A stretch of DNA of 32,101 nucleotides, from NCBI RefSeq assembly GCF_030682845.1, contig NZ_JAUXNK010000020.1:1-32101 (forward strand), given 5' to 3'. The stretch is from Methanolobus sp. Lineage in GTDB: Archaea > Halobacteriota > Methanosarcinia > Methanosarcinales > Methanosarcinaceae. This document shows, piece by piece, positions 15,861 through 24,866 of the stretch. The position numbers and the translations under genes were made by a program. The first letter of the stretch is position 1, and the number at the start of each line of letters is the position of its first letter. A model generated the notes under the pieces. The model was given only the letters and a program-made list of their open reading frames with translations, searched no databases and was not told where the DNA came from.

Positions 15861-15884
15861 CTTTTCTTTTTATTTTCTATTTTT
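15861..15884 (+). terminator. T-rich archaeal terminator
   Basis: A stretch of T-runs (cttttctttttattttctattttt) begins about 20 bases after the zinc-ribbon gene, the typical non-hairpin signal for archaeal RNA polymerase. Confidence 0.45.
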
Positions 15885-15967
15885 AGATTTTCTATAGTTT
15901 CCTAATCTTTCCTTCCTTCTTTCTGCGGCTACATTAATATTTTATAATTCTTCCTGTATTAACCTAC

Positions 15968-16888
15968 ATGGAAAAAATTCTGATCACAGGTGGTCTGGGG
16001 CAGATCGGAAGTTACCTTGTGGACAGGCTGCATGCATGCTCACAGGTCACAGTGCTGGATAATATGTCCTCCGGCAGCAGGTATGTTGTCCCGGAAGGTG
16101 TACGTCTTGTAAAAGAGGATATCCTCTCCCCCAGAGCCTTGGACCTGGCAGCTGACCACGATGTGGTGATCCACACTGCAGCCCAGATAAGTGTGGTGCG
16201 CTCCATGCAGGAGCCTGTTTTCGACGCTCAGAACAATGTATTTGGCACTCTCAACCTGCTTGAAGGTGCACGTCTTGGTGGTGTAAGGAAGTTCATCTAC
16301 ATCAGCTCTGCTGCCGTATACGGTAATCCTCAGTATCTCCCCATAGACGAGGAACACCCGCAGGATCCTATGTCTCCCTACGGTGCAAGCAAGCTATGCG
16401 GTGAGAAGTACTGCATCATGTATAACAGGGCCTATGGCCTGCCAGCCGTCTGCATACGCCCCTTTAACATCTACAGCCCGCGTCAGGACCCGTCCAATCC
16501 CTATTCCGGTGTCATCTCCAAATTCATCAGCAGGGTGAGCCAGAATCTCCCTCCCATCATCTTTGGCGACGGCTCACAGACAAGAGACTTTGTGTCGGCC
16601 CATGACGTTGTTGATATGATCTCCATGCTCATGGATGATGAACAGCCCGAAGGTGTAGTGTTCAATGTGGGCACAGGCATAAGCACAAGAATAGATGAGC
16701 TTGCCAGGATGGTACTGGATGCCTTTGGCTCAGATGCAGGCATAGAGTTCAGGGACCCGGTGCAAGGGGACATCAAAGACAGCTATTCCGATATATCCCG
16801 GGCGCAAAAGGCAGGATATTCCCCGAAAGTTGATCTGCGCAGTGGACTTCTCGAGGTTATCAAAGCGCAAAAGCCGGGTCAGGCATAG
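15968..16888 (+). CDS. NAD-dependent nucleotide-sugar epimerase (GalE-like)
   Basis: An extended short-chain dehydrogenase of 306 residues. TGGLGQIGSYL is the NAD-binding GxxGxxG motif, ISSAAVYG gives the catalytic Ser region and YGASK the Tyr-x-x-x-Lys pair. It belongs with UDP-glucose/UDP-GlcNAc 4-epimerases, which convert the C4 configuration via a 4-keto intermediate; which sugar is used is not decidable here. A TATA-like attttataatt (about 15938-15948) lies 25 bases before the ATG and no ribosome-binding site is present, so the mRNA is probably leaderless. It sits in the glycan block. Confidence 0.85.
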   Translation: MEKILITGGLGQIGSYLVDRLHACSQVTVLDNMSSGSRYVVPEGVRLVKEDILSPRALDLAADHDVVIHTAAQISVVRSMQEPVFDAQNNVFGTLNLLEGARLGGVRKFIYISSAAVYGNPQYLPIDEEHPQDPMSPYGASKLCGEKYCIMYNRAYGLPAVCIRPFNIYSPRQDPSNPYSGVISKFISRVSQNLPPIIFGDGSQTRDFVSAHDVVDMISMLMDDEQPEGVVFNVGTGISTRIDELARMVLDAFGSDAGIEFRDPVQGDIKDSYSDISRAQKAGYSPKVDLRSGLLEVIKAQKPGQA

Positions 16889-16934
16889 GCCGGTACAGGC
16901 CATCTCGGAGATCTGATCCGGTAAAGTGCAGGAA

Positions 16935-16989
16935 AATGTGGGCAGAATGTAGGTAAAATGTGGGTAAAATGTGGGCAAATTGCGGGATA
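16935..16989. repeat. 11-bp tandem repeats upstream of the VanZ-like gene
   Basis: Five consecutive 11-bp units: aatgtgggcag, aatgtaggtaa, aatgtgggtaa, aatgtgggcaa and attgcgggata (16935-16989). They end about 38 bases before the VanZ-like start codon and next to its TATA-like ttatttta. The 11-bp period puts each unit on the same face of the helix. Confidence 0.8.
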
Positions 16990-17026
16990 ATTATTTTAAC
17001 ATTAAGCCTGTTTAATCTAATATCCT

Positions 17027-17635
17027 ATGCCAAGCCTATTAGAGAATAAACTGGTCGCCCGGATAGTGCTCTGGGTGCTTCTCCTGGTAAGGGGTTTCCT
17101 CAATATCGCTAACAAGGTATTGAGCTTTGACTACAGGAACAACAAGAAGTATATTTTCCTGTCAATTACCATTGCCTATGCTGCAATGATATTCTACCTG
17201 TCATCCAGGTCTGACATCCAGATACCCACGCACATATTCAAGGTACCGCTGATGTATGCCATCCAGGATTTCCTTGAAGGTGCAGGTATCTATTTTGTCA
17301 CGGATCTTGTGGAATATGCCTATCTGCATAAGGACAAGGTTGCCCACATGTTCCTCTACTTTGGCCTGGGCATCTTTCTGCATATGACCTTCAGGCACTC
17401 AGACAATCCTGTTATGAGTAAGTATGCAGCTCCTTTTGCCTTCATTGTGGGCATACTATATGGCATAAGCGACGAGATCCACCAGACATACGTGCCAGGG
17501 CGCACAGGCAGTGTAGATGATGTGTTCGCGAACGGCCTTGGCCTCTTACTGGCCCAGATAATTCTCCTGTCACTTATACTCTGGGGCCTGCAGGAGAGAA
17601 GAAAAAGAAAGAACGAAAAAGAAAGCACCGATTAG
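17027..17635 (+). CDS. VanZ-like membrane protein
   Basis: A 202-residue membrane protein with about four hydrophobic segments. DKVAHMFLYFGLG and DEIHQTYVPGRTGSVDDVFANGLG match the conserved DK..H and DE.HQ...PGR..S..D...N motifs of the VanZ family. Its biochemical activity is not established; VanZ gives low-level teicoplanin resistance in bacteria, and relatives often lie in cell-envelope loci. The charged C-terminus (RRKRKNEKESTD) is probably cytoplasmic. It converges with the UDP-sugar dehydrogenase gene, the two stop codons overlapping by 4 bases. Confidence 0.8.
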   Translation: MPSLLENKLVARIVLWVLLLVRGFLNIANKVLSFDYRNNKKYIFLSITIAYAAMIFYLSSRSDIQIPTHIFKVPLMYAIQDFLEGAGIYFVTDLVEYAYLHKDKVAHMFLYFGLGIFLHMTFRHSDNPVMSKYAAPFAFIVGILYGISDEIHQTYVPGRTGSVDDVFANGLGLLLAQIILLSLILWGLQERRKRKNEKESTD

Positions 17636-19083
17636 GTGCTTACTTCAACTGCTTTTTTCACTGCATGCTGGTTCTTGTCCCCGCGGCCTATGCCCTTGTA
17701 GACAAAGCCGGCATCAATGAACCTGTCCGGGTTGATGACATTCCTGCCGTCTATTATCACCGGGTTACTCTTGCCTGTAAGCGCTTTCAGTCTCTTCGGG
17801 TCAAGGCCGAAGTATTCCTTATGGCCAGTAAGTACCACAACAGCATCTGCTCCCTTTACGACCTCATCTATGTCCCTGTGTATTTCTACATCAGGATACT
17901 GGAGTACGTGAGGGTCGTGTACGATGACCTGTGCCCCTGCGTCCCTGGCCATGTCCCTGTAAGGCTCCGAAGGCGGGTTGCGTGCATCATCAGAATCGTT
18001 GATGAAGGCCCAGCCAAGCACGGCTATCTTTGAGCCTTTCACCTGCCTGTTAACTCTGGCGAGGGCTGCTTCTGTAAGGTTGTACATGTGCACCGGCATG
18101 AAGTCATTCACCCGTCTTGCAAGCACATAGATAGACTCAGCATCAGCAGGATAGTCAAGAGGCTCCTGGCCAAGTTTTACGCCGCGCTCAAGGTGATAGG
18201 TATCCTTGGTAAGGCAGTGGCCACCCACCCCGGCTCCGGGATAGAGTATGGCCCTGGTGATGCCCTCACCCTTAAGGCTGTCAATGCCTGCCCTCACATC
18301 ATATACGTTGATCCCCATAGCCTCGCAGTAGAGCGCAAGCTGGTTGGCGGCTGCTATCTGCAGGTCCCTGAAGGTGTTCTCGGCAGTCTTTGTGACCTCG
18401 GCGGCTGTTGCAGACATAGGTATAACCTTCCCCTTTGTCAGGACCGGAGAGTACAGTTCGACAGCTCTCTGTGTGCTGGGAGCGTCGATACCGCCCACAA
18501 TGCGGTCGTGCTCCTGGATATTGCGCAGCAGCCTGCCAACCATCACCCTTTCCGGAGCGTGGGCAAGTGCGAAATCCTCGCCTGCAACAAGACCGGATTC
18601 CTCCTCCAGTATCTCACGGCCCATACCGTCAGTTGTCCCCGGCGTGATAGTGGACTCGAGCACCACAAGCATGCCCGGCTGCAGGTATTTTCCTACGTTG
18701 CGTATGCCATCCTTCAGGGCTTCGAAATCCGGCTCAAGGGCCTTGGAGTCTGCAAAAGGTGTCTGGATCGCCAGCGCCACGGCATCCAGTTCGGCTATCC
18801 TTGAGAAATCAGATGTGCACTCGAACTTTCCTGCCCTGACGACCTTTGCCAGTAGCTCCTCAAGTCCGGGCTCCTCTCCCTTGAGCGGACTCTCTCCGCT
18901 GTTGAGCATATCTATCTTATAACCCGATGAAGACGAAGCTCTCTGGAATCCCAGGACATGGTCAAACCTGTCCGAATCGGCGAACAATGCTGCTGCCGGA
19001 ATACCCACATATCCCATACCTATGACCCCTATCTTCTTTATGGGGCCCCTTTCCCTTAAAATATTTTCAAGTTTGCTGCTCAT
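17632..19083 (-). CDS. UDP-N-acetyl-hexosamine 6-dehydrogenase (WecC/WbpA-like)
   Basis: A 483-residue nucleotide-sugar dehydrogenase with the N-terminal NAD fold (IGVIGMGYVGIPAA), central helical domain and C-terminal UDP-binding domain. The catalytic Cys is in GAGVGGHCLTKD (about residue 290), and ESTITPGTT and AEVTKTAENTFRD are typical family segments. It oxidises C6 of UDP-ManNAc or UDP-GlcNAc to the uronic acid with 2 NAD+. The VGGHCLTKD form is common in the archaeal UDP-ManNAc dehydrogenases. With the three genes upstream on the same strand it would supply a diacetamido-uronic acid precursor for N-glycans. The gap of 94 bases to the next gene is AT-rich and may contain its own promoter. 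Confidence 0.85.
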   Translation of the reverse strand: MSSKLENILRERGPIKKIGVIGMGYVGIPAAALFADSDRFDHVLGFQRASSSSGYKIDMLNSGESPLKGEEPGLEELLAKVVRAGKFECTSDFSRIAELDAVALAIQTPFADSKALEPDFEALKDGIRNVGKYLQPGMLVVLESTITPGTTDGMGREILEEESGLVAGEDFALAHAPERVMVGRLLRNIQEHDRIVGGIDAPSTQRAVELYSPVLTKGKVIPMSATAAEVTKTAENTFRDLQIAAANQLALYCEAMGINVYDVRAGIDSLKGEGITRAILYPGAGVGGHCLTKDTYHLERGVKLGQEPLDYPADAESIYVLARRVNDFMPVHMYNLTEAALARVNRQVKGSKIAVLGWAFINDSDDARNPPSEPYRDMARDAGAQVIVHDPHVLQYPDVEIHRDIDEVVKGADAVVVLTGHKEYFGLDPKRLKALTGKSNPVIIDGRNVINPDRFIDAGFVYKGIGRGDKNQHAVKKAVEVST

Positions 19084-19177
19084 AGTATCACGTAGACTTT
19101 AATTATATATATTAGATATATTTATCAATGGAATTTGTCAATGGAAATACCATTTAATTATCATTTAACTATACAAT

Positions 19178-20110
19178 TTAAATTTGTATCAATTGTTTCT
19201 CTTTATATGACCTGATTGCAGACAATCCGACCTGCAGAGCGTGCATGCCGTCCTCACCAGCGGGATAAGGCTGCGTCTGGTTCCTTATGCAATCGATGAA
19301 ATGTTCAAGCTCGTTCCTGAGCGGCTCTCTCTGCTCTATCTTGGCCTTCCTGACCCAGCCGCTGTCGTGGAGCTCCACGGTCTGGTCAACATAGTCCAGG
19401 TAGGCTACTCCCTTGACACCCACGGCCGTAAGTTTCCTTACTTTGTGCGGGGTAAGCCAGTTAACCTCCACAAGTCCTGAGAATTCGTTATCGAAACGCA
19501 TGTGTATCGTGGCGTGGTCCTCCATCGAGTGGATGTCAGCTCCTGCCACAGCATAGACCTGGTTCGCATGCCTGTTATATAGATAGGATATCACATCGAT
19601 ATCATGCACTCCGATATCGAGGATGACTCCCACGTCCCTTATCCTGGGATTGTATGGGCCGACCCTGGTTGTGGAGATGGACACTATCTTTCCCAGTAAC
19701 CCGGAATCGATTATTTCCTTGAGCCTGATGACTGCCGGATTGAACCGCTCGATATGGCCTACCATGACAAAGCGTTTGTGTTCCTTTGCGGAGTTGACTA
19801 TGGCCTCTGCGTTCTCGACGCTGTCAGCAATAGGTTTTTCCACCAGCACATTAGCACCTGCCTCTATAGCGTCAATAGCTACCTGGCGATGCATCCGGGT
19901 TGGTACAACGATACTTACTGCATCCAATCCCTTTGCCAGCAGCTGTTTGTAATCCGTGAAAGCCTCGGTACAGTACTCTTTTGCAAGTCCGTTCACAAGG
20001 TTCTGATCAATGTCAGAGATGCCTATAAGTTCCACACCCGGCATCTCGCTGTAGATGCGAATGTGGTTCTTTCCCATTGCTCCTGCGCCAATGACTCCCG
20101 CTCTTATCAC
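19178..20110 (-). CDS. Gfo/Idh/MocA-type UDP-sugar 3-dehydrogenase (WbpB-like)
   Basis: A 310-residue oxidoreductase of the Gfo/Idh/MocA family: GVIGAGAMGKNH is the NAD-binding motif, VLVEKPIAD carries the conserved EKP Lys, and DIGVHDIDVI the conserved His. By analogy with WbpB it would oxidise C3 of a UDP-GlcNAc-type uronic acid, giving the 3-keto sugar for the aminotransferase. Its start overlaps the stop of the aminotransferase gene by 4 bases, so both are translated from one mRNA and probably act in consecutive steps. The exact substrate is inferred from context. Confidence 0.8.
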   Translation of the reverse strand: MIRAGVIGAGAMGKNHIRIYSEMPGVELIGISDIDQNLVNGLAKEYCTEAFTDYKQLLAKGLDAVSIVVPTRMHRQVAIDAIEAGANVLVEKPIADSVENAEAIVNSAKEHKRFVMVGHIERFNPAVIRLKEIIDSGLLGKIVSISTTRVGPYNPRIRDVGVILDIGVHDIDVISYLYNRHANQVYAVAGADIHSMEDHATIHMRFDNEFSGLVEVNWLTPHKVRKLTAVGVKGVAYLDYVDQTVELHDSGWVRKAKIEQREPLRNELEHFIDCIRNQTQPYPAGEDGMHALQVGLSAIRSYKEKQLIQI

Positions 20111-21189
20111 CTGTTACCACTCCATTCCTTTATACTGCTTATGATATGACTGATATCGTCATCTGTAAGCTGCGGATGTACCGGCAGTGAGAGGACTTCC
20201 CGGCTGGCCTTCTCAGACAGCGGCATGCTGTCCGTGTATCCCAGTTCCTGGTAGTAAGGCTGCCTGTGTATGGGAATGGGGTAGTGTATGCCTGTGCCTA
20301 TGCCCTTGTCGTTAAGGTAAGCTGCAAGGTCGTCCCTTCTTGTCGTACGCACCGTATACTGGTGGAAGACATGGCCACACCCGTTCTTTACTGTAGGGCA
20401 TGTGATGTTCTCCGTACCGCGCAACCCCTCCGTCAGGCGACCTGCATTCTGCTGTCGCTTTGCTGTATACATGTCCAGCTTCTGCAGCTGCACCAGGCCG
20501 ATAGCCGCACAGATATCTGTCATGCGCAGGTTGTACCCTAGCATTTCGTGCAGGTAACGCTGTGCAGAGCCATGGGCACGTATCATACGGGCTTTTTCAG
20601 CGACACTTTTGCTATTGGTCGTGAGCATGCCGCCTTCGCTGGTGGTCATGTTCTTAGTAGGATAAAAGCTGAAAGCCCCTGTGCCAAAGGAACCGACCTT
20701 CTTGCCTTGGAAAGTGGCTCCATGGGACTGGCATGCATCCTCAATGAGCAATAGATGCCTGTCTTCTGCTATGTCCCGGATAGCGCCCATATCTGCGGGG
20801 TGGCCGTACAGGTGGACGGGCATAATGGCCTTTGTCCTGGGTCCTATCTTTTCAGCCATGAGGTCCGCATCGATATTGAACGTCTCAGGTTCGATATCTG
20901 CAAAGACCGGTGTTGCACCGGTGAACAGTATGGAGTTTGCAGTAGCTACGAAACTGAAGGGGCTTGTGATCACCTCATCCCCTTTACCAATGCCATGGGC
21001 CAGCAGGGCTGCATGCAGGGCAGCAGTTCCCGAGTTCACTGCAACAGCATGTTCGACACCGTTGTATTCTGCGAAGGCCTGTTCGAAATCGGCAACACGC
21101 TGTCCCTGGGCTATCATTCCCGAGCGCAGTACATCGCTGACTGCCTCTATCTCGGCTTCGTCAAGTTGCGGCTTTGCTACAAGTATCAT
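20107..21189 (-). CDS. DegT/DnrJ/EryC1/StrS sugar aminotransferase (WbpE-like)
   Basis: A 360-residue PLP-dependent aminotransferase. FYPTKNMTTSEGG carries the PLP lysine (about K179), IEDACQSHGA the conserved Asp and Gln/Ser, and NSGTAALHAAL the phosphate-binding start. The family transfers an amino group from glutamate to a keto-sugar nucleotide. With the WbpB-like gene coupled downstream and a hexapeptide acetyltransferase gene 46 bases upstream, C3 amination of a UDP-3-keto sugar is the best reading. Confidence 0.85.
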   Translation of the reverse strand: MILVAKPQLDEAEIEAVSDVLRSGMIAQGQRVADFEQAFAEYNGVEHAVAVNSGTAALHAALLAHGIGKGDEVITSPFSFVATANSILFTGATPVFADIEPETFNIDADLMAEKIGPRTKAIMPVHLYGHPADMGAIRDIAEDRHLLLIEDACQSHGATFQGKKVGSFGTGAFSFYPTKNMTTSEGGMLTTNSKSVAEKARMIRAHGSAQRYLHEMLGYNLRMTDICAAIGLVQLQKLDMYTAKRQQNAGRLTEGLRGTENITCPTVKNGCGHVFHQYTVRTTRRDDLAAYLNDKGIGTGIHYPIPIHRQPYYQELGYTDSMPLSEKASREVLSLPVHPQLTDDDISHIISSIKEWSGNR

Positions 21190-21235
21190 GGTATCACTAA
21201 AGGTTTACAAGTTTATTAACACTAATAACGTTAAG

Positions 21236-21907
21236 TTATATTTTGTTCAGGCTTTGCAGTCTTTCAGGCAGGTCTGTTATCCTGGCAGGACAGCCAAGGG
21301 CAAGTTTCCATGGAGGCACGTCCTTTGTGACAAGAGCGCCCGCTGCGACCATGGCGCCTTCCCCTACCTCTATTCCCGGTACCAAAGTCGAGTTGGCTCC
21401 GATGGAAGCTCCTTTCCTGATAACAGGTCCGATAGGATGGTATTCTCCTCTCACAGGGTACTTATCGTTCGCGAGCACGGCACATGGTCCTATGAAGACG
21501 TTGTCCTCTATGGTCACGTGCGTTGGAATGTAAACGTTCCCCTGGATGCTCACATTGCTTCCGATACTCACATTGCCGTCGATTATCACGTTGGTCCCCA
21601 CCAGTACATTATCGCCAAAGACCGTTTTCTCCCGGATCATGGCATTGTGACCTGTCCTGAACCTGCTCCCGGTCTTTACATTGCTGAAGATGGTTGTACC
21701 TGCCCGGATGAAAGAATCACTGCCTATATCACAGCCCTGGAACTCAAAGTCCTCGATCATCTTTCCCTGTGCAGTTACCTGGAGCAGTATGTCGTGCTGC
21801 GGATATCCGAGGATCACATTCTCCATGACCGTACAATTTTCCCCGATGGTCGTGGAGCCATATATCTTTGCAGATACATGGATATAATTGTTCGTACTAT
21901 TGCGCAT
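21236..21907 (-). CDS. Left-handed beta-helix N-acetyltransferase (WbpD-like)
   Basis: A 223-residue protein built of hexapeptide repeats ([IVL]G-x4), e.g. [34 protein letters not shown] and [19 protein letters not shown], folding into a left-handed beta-helix that trimerises and uses acetyl-CoA. The ending (LALGCPARI) is typical. It probably acetylates the amino group that the aminotransferase places on the sugar. It is about 30 residues longer than usual WbpD proteins. It is first in the leftward operon; a TATA-like tttatatgg (about 21941-21949 on the minus strand) lies some 35 bases upstream. Confidence 0.8.
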   Translation of the reverse strand: MRNSTNNYIHVSAKIYGSTTIGENCTVMENVILGYPQHDILLQVTAQGKMIEDFEFQGCDIGSDSFIRAGTTIFSNVKTGSRFRTGHNAMIREKTVFGDNVLVGTNVIIDGNVSIGSNVSIQGNVYIPTHVTIEDNVFIGPCAVLANDKYPVRGEYHPIGPVIRKGASIGANSTLVPGIEVGEGAMVAAGALVTKDVPPWKLALGCPARITDLPERLQSLNKI

Positions 21908-22273
21908 GTGCCCACACTCTCTTGGTTATATATCGCGTTTACCATATAAAGATATTTCAGTTATGACTATTGTTACATTTCATTTATATTTCTGCTATCT
22001 TCCGAATTTTAGAGGAGGATATGGCAAATCTAATCTTCCTACGACTGTTGGAAAGGGCAGCGATGTCTATTTAACACCCGGGCTTCTATTATCATTGTTT
22101 ATAATAATTGTAAGAACTTTCGATATCCAATTGATAAACAACCTTAGCAATATCTCTGAATGTAATTCTGCATGCTGAGAGTAATTGTGGCATTTCAACA
22201 TTAATATCGTTTTTGATATGCTCTTTACAGAGTTGGTCAAGAACTCTATTTTCGTCAAGGGAGTATCAAAAAA
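21908..22273. other. Intergenic region between acetyltransferase and slipin genes
   Basis: It contains the leftward glycan promoter near 21941. A 17-codon frame (MANLIFLRLLERAAMSI, from 22031) follows a good AGGAGG but is too short to call. On the minus strand a start-less open frame (22265 to 22092) reads DENRVLDQLCKEHIK and VEMPQLLSACRITFRDIAK, with a protein-like composition; it may be a relic of an unidentified gene. Confidence 0.3.
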
Positions 22274-23041
22274 ATGGCATTAGACACAATTGTAATTATA
22301 GCAGCTATCGCTGCGATCTTTATTCTTTCCAAGGCAATACAGATTGTCAATGAATACGAACGTGTTGTTATTTTCCGTCTGGGAAGGTTAAGCGGCATTA
22401 AAGGCCCGGGCCTGTTCTTCATTATCCCTATTATAGATACTGTGGTAAAAGTGGACCTTCGTGTCGTTACCATAGATGTCCCCAAGCAGGGAGTCATTAC
22501 CAGGGACAACGTTACCGTTGCTGTTGATGCTGTTGTGTATTACAAGGTTGTCGATCCTTCAAAGGCTGTCAACGAAGTTGAGAACTACAAGTACGCGACA
22601 TCCACCCTATCACAGACCACGCTTCGTGATGTTATAGGCCAGATCGACCTCGATGATGTCCTGGCTAAAAGGGATGAGATCAACCTGAACATACAGGAGT
22701 TGCTCGATATTTCCACGGACCCATGGGGTATCAAGGTAACAGGCGTGACCCTCAGGGATGTCAGCATCGACGACACGATGCTGCGTGCAATTGCAAAGCA
22801 GGCAGAGGCAGAGCGTGAGAAACGTGCCCGTATCATCCTTGCAGACGGTGAGTTCATTGCGGCTCAGAAGATGATGGAAGCTGCCCGCCTGTACGAGGAA
22901 GTACCTGTAACCATCAAGCTCAGGGAACTGCAGACCCTGGCAGAGATAGCAAGGGAAGGGAACATGATAGTCGTTGCCAACTCCATCGAGATGGGGGAGA
23001 TCGCGGCCATGTCCAAGGCGCTCCAGAACAAACCCAGATAA
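22274..23041 (+). CDS. Slipin (stomatin/SPFH-domain) membrane protein
   Basis: A 255-residue SPFH protein. An N-terminal hydrophobic segment (TIVIIAAIAAIFILSKAI) anchors it, followed by the stomatin core (YERVVIFRLGRL, GPGLFFIIPIID, VDLRVVTIDVPKQGVITRDN). A coiled-coil segment rich in A/E/R (AKQAEAEREKRARIILADGE) supports oligomerisation. In many prokaryotes slipin is co-transcribed with an NfeD-type membrane protease; no NfeD gene is next to it here. Such proteins organise membrane microdomains. Confidence 0.9.
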   Translation: MALDTIVIIAAIAAIFILSKAIQIVNEYERVVIFRLGRLSGIKGPGLFFIIPIIDTVVKVDLRVVTIDVPKQGVITRDNVTVAVDAVVYYKVVDPSKAVNEVENYKYATSTLSQTTLRDVIGQIDLDDVLAKRDEINLNIQELLDISTDPWGIKVTGVTLRDVSIDDTMLRAIAKQAEAEREKRARIILADGEFIAAQKMMEAARLYEEVPVTIKLRELQTLAEIAREGNMIVVANSIEMGEIAAMSKALQNKPR

Positions 23042-23063
23042 ACAATGATCTGTTTTTTGTGAG

Positions 23064-23092
23064 AAGGCTTTTTATAAGCCTTTCTTTTTTTT
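23064..23092 (+). terminator. Intrinsic-type terminator after the slipin gene
   Basis: AAGGCTT (23064-23070) pairs with AAGCCTT (23076-23082) around a 5-nt loop and leads into TTTCTTTTTTTT, 22 bases after the slipin stop codon. Confidence 0.75.
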
Positions 23093-23274
23093 GATATTGT
23101 CACAGGAACCCTGAAAGTCCAATGTAATCTGATGACACCCATCATTTCAGAACCCGTGGTCATGAAAAATGGGAGCGCAGAGGGCCGTGGAAACCCACGA
23201 TTTTAATCGTGGGAGGAAACGAGCCCTCGCACAATATAAAAACAATTAAATGTAAGCAGGAGCTATAATTACTC

Positions 23275-24004
23275 ATGTTCTTAACAGTGAGTAACTACCT
23301 CAGGTTATCGAAAAAGCAATATCAAATAGTCGATACTCTCTGTTTTCTGTCAAAGAACATGTTCAACGTAGGATTGTATTCCATCAACGATCATTATTCC
23401 AATAATAACGAATTCCTTTCCTACGAAGAAAACTACCACCATTGTAAAGAAAACGAGAATTATCGCCTGCTACATAGCGATAATTCTCAGCAGACATTAA
23501 AAGTGGTTAATCGAAGCCTGAACAGTTTCCTTGGATTACTTAAACAAAAGAAGAATGGGAACTATTCTGCTCAAGTCAATTCTCCACATTACCTGAGAAA
23601 GAACGCAAGGTTCCCACTGATCTATCCTGTAAGAAGATCAATGATCAAAAATGACTCTGTTGTTCTGGGAATGTCAAGACAATTCAAGACAGAACATGGT
23701 CTTACTGGAAAGGAATTAACCTTCAGGATTCCTCCTCAGATAAACCCCGAAGCAATAACAGAAGTAAGAGTAATTCCTGTACATGGAGGTAAAGCATACA
23801 AAATAGAATACGTTTACAAAATTCCGGATGAAACTGTTGATCTCGACAACGAACAATATCTATCAATTGACTTAGGACTGAACAACTTTGCAACAATCAC
23901 CGAATCAGTTAATGGGACTGCTACTATAATCTGTGGTAAGTATATCAAATCAATCAACCGTTACTACAACAAAAGAATGTCAGAAATTCAGTCAATAAAA
24001 GATA
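23275..24004 (+). CDS. tnpB: TnpB, exon 1
   Basis: N-terminal and first RuvC part of an IS200/IS605 TnpB, an RNA-guided DNA nuclease. The start MFLTVSNYLRLSKKQYQIVD and YLSIDLGLNNFATI (first RuvC Asp, about residue 199) are typical, and ...IKSINRYYNKRMSEIQSIKD is the region before the conserved KQG segment. The normal KQGIKG does not follow on the chromosome: a group II intron starts after base 24004, within a codon. If unspliced, translation would run 22 codons into the intron and stop at 24072. Joined to exon 2 the protein has 429 residues, a normal TnpB length. Confidence 0.85.
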
Positions 24005-24546
24005 GTGCGACAAGAAGCTATAATATGAATTGCAATATGCTATCCCTTCCATTTGGGATAATCCTACTATGACATGCGCTGACAGCAACGTAAGGGTGTG
24101 AAGCTCATAGGACAATGTGGTAAAGTTCGGAAGTCTAATCTGAACCATCTGCTAGGATAAGAATACTATGAAGAGTGTAATGCGAACCATCGTAAGAATC
24201 GTCAATTGAAACAAGCGAAACTAGACCGATACGCTTGAACCAAAAGGTATAGAATCAGACCAATATGGCTTATCTTACATATTGGGAAATGGACATATGA
24301 ATCTCGGTTTATAGGTGGCTTCTAAGGTATTCACAATTATTCATAATACAGAACTTGGTAAGCCCTATATGTTCCCTTCTGGGTAGAAATCCTGCAAAGG
24401 ATAACAACGACATAGAGGGTAAAGGAAGGAGTAAAAAGCAAATGGTAGACTGTAATGGTATACATAGGGGTTCAAAATTTGCCTCAATCCGAAAGGATGC
24501 AGACTTACTCTATAGTATCGAAACGTAAGAAATGAAGGTATGACCT

Positions 24547-24783
24547 ATGAATGTAAGTAATTCAATTACGCTAACTGAAAAAGCAGAAACACTTATTGGC
24601 AATCCCTCTGCATGGAACGAGTACAAAGGTACAACTTCCGAGAAAAGAGATAACAATAGTGTAAACGCTAAATCAGACTGCGAGAAGCTTACAGACAAAA
24701 CCGGCTGGAATCATATCAACTGGAACAAAGTGGAAACACAAGTTAATAGGCTACAAGTCAGGATTACGAAAGCAGTTATCTAA
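24547..24783 (+). pseudogene. N-terminal relic of the group II intron reverse transcriptase
   Basis: A 78-residue frame in intron domain IV. The end, TDKTGWNHINWNKVETQVNR and LQVRITKAVI, matches the reverse transcriptase N-terminal domain (RVT_N: W..I.W..v...V..LQ.RI..A) of intron-encoded proteins. It stops at TAA 24781-24783, about 50 bases before domain V, so the polymerase, maturase and endonuclease parts (about 400-500 residues) are gone. Confidence 0.7.
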
Positions 24784-24832
24784 CCCAATAACAAGAAACT
24801 GCTGCCCTATATAAAGGGGTTATGAGATGCTT

Positions 24833-24866
24833 GAGCGGTGTGAAGGGAAACTTTCACGCACCGTTC
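24833..24866 (+). ncRNA. Group II intron domain V
   Basis: A 34-nt hairpin: GAGCGGTG pairs with CACCGTTC, then a CG bulge, then TGAAGG pairs with CTTTCA (one G-U) around a GAAA tetraloop. It holds the AGC catalytic triad and is the most conserved part of group II ribozymes. Confidence 0.92.

Noticed and set aside
16935-16989. CRISPR array
   Set aside because: Units are 11 bp and contiguous, with no spacers. I saw no CRISPR repeats or cas genes anywhere in the window.
18088-18922. Overlapping plus-strand frames of 238 and 192 codons
   Set aside because: Both are antisense to the UDP-sugar dehydrogenase, which has a full set of family motifs.
20681-21949. 422-codon frame on the plus strand
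   Set aside because: Antisense to the aminotransferase and acetyltransferase genes, both of which have clear motifs; composition is not protein-like.
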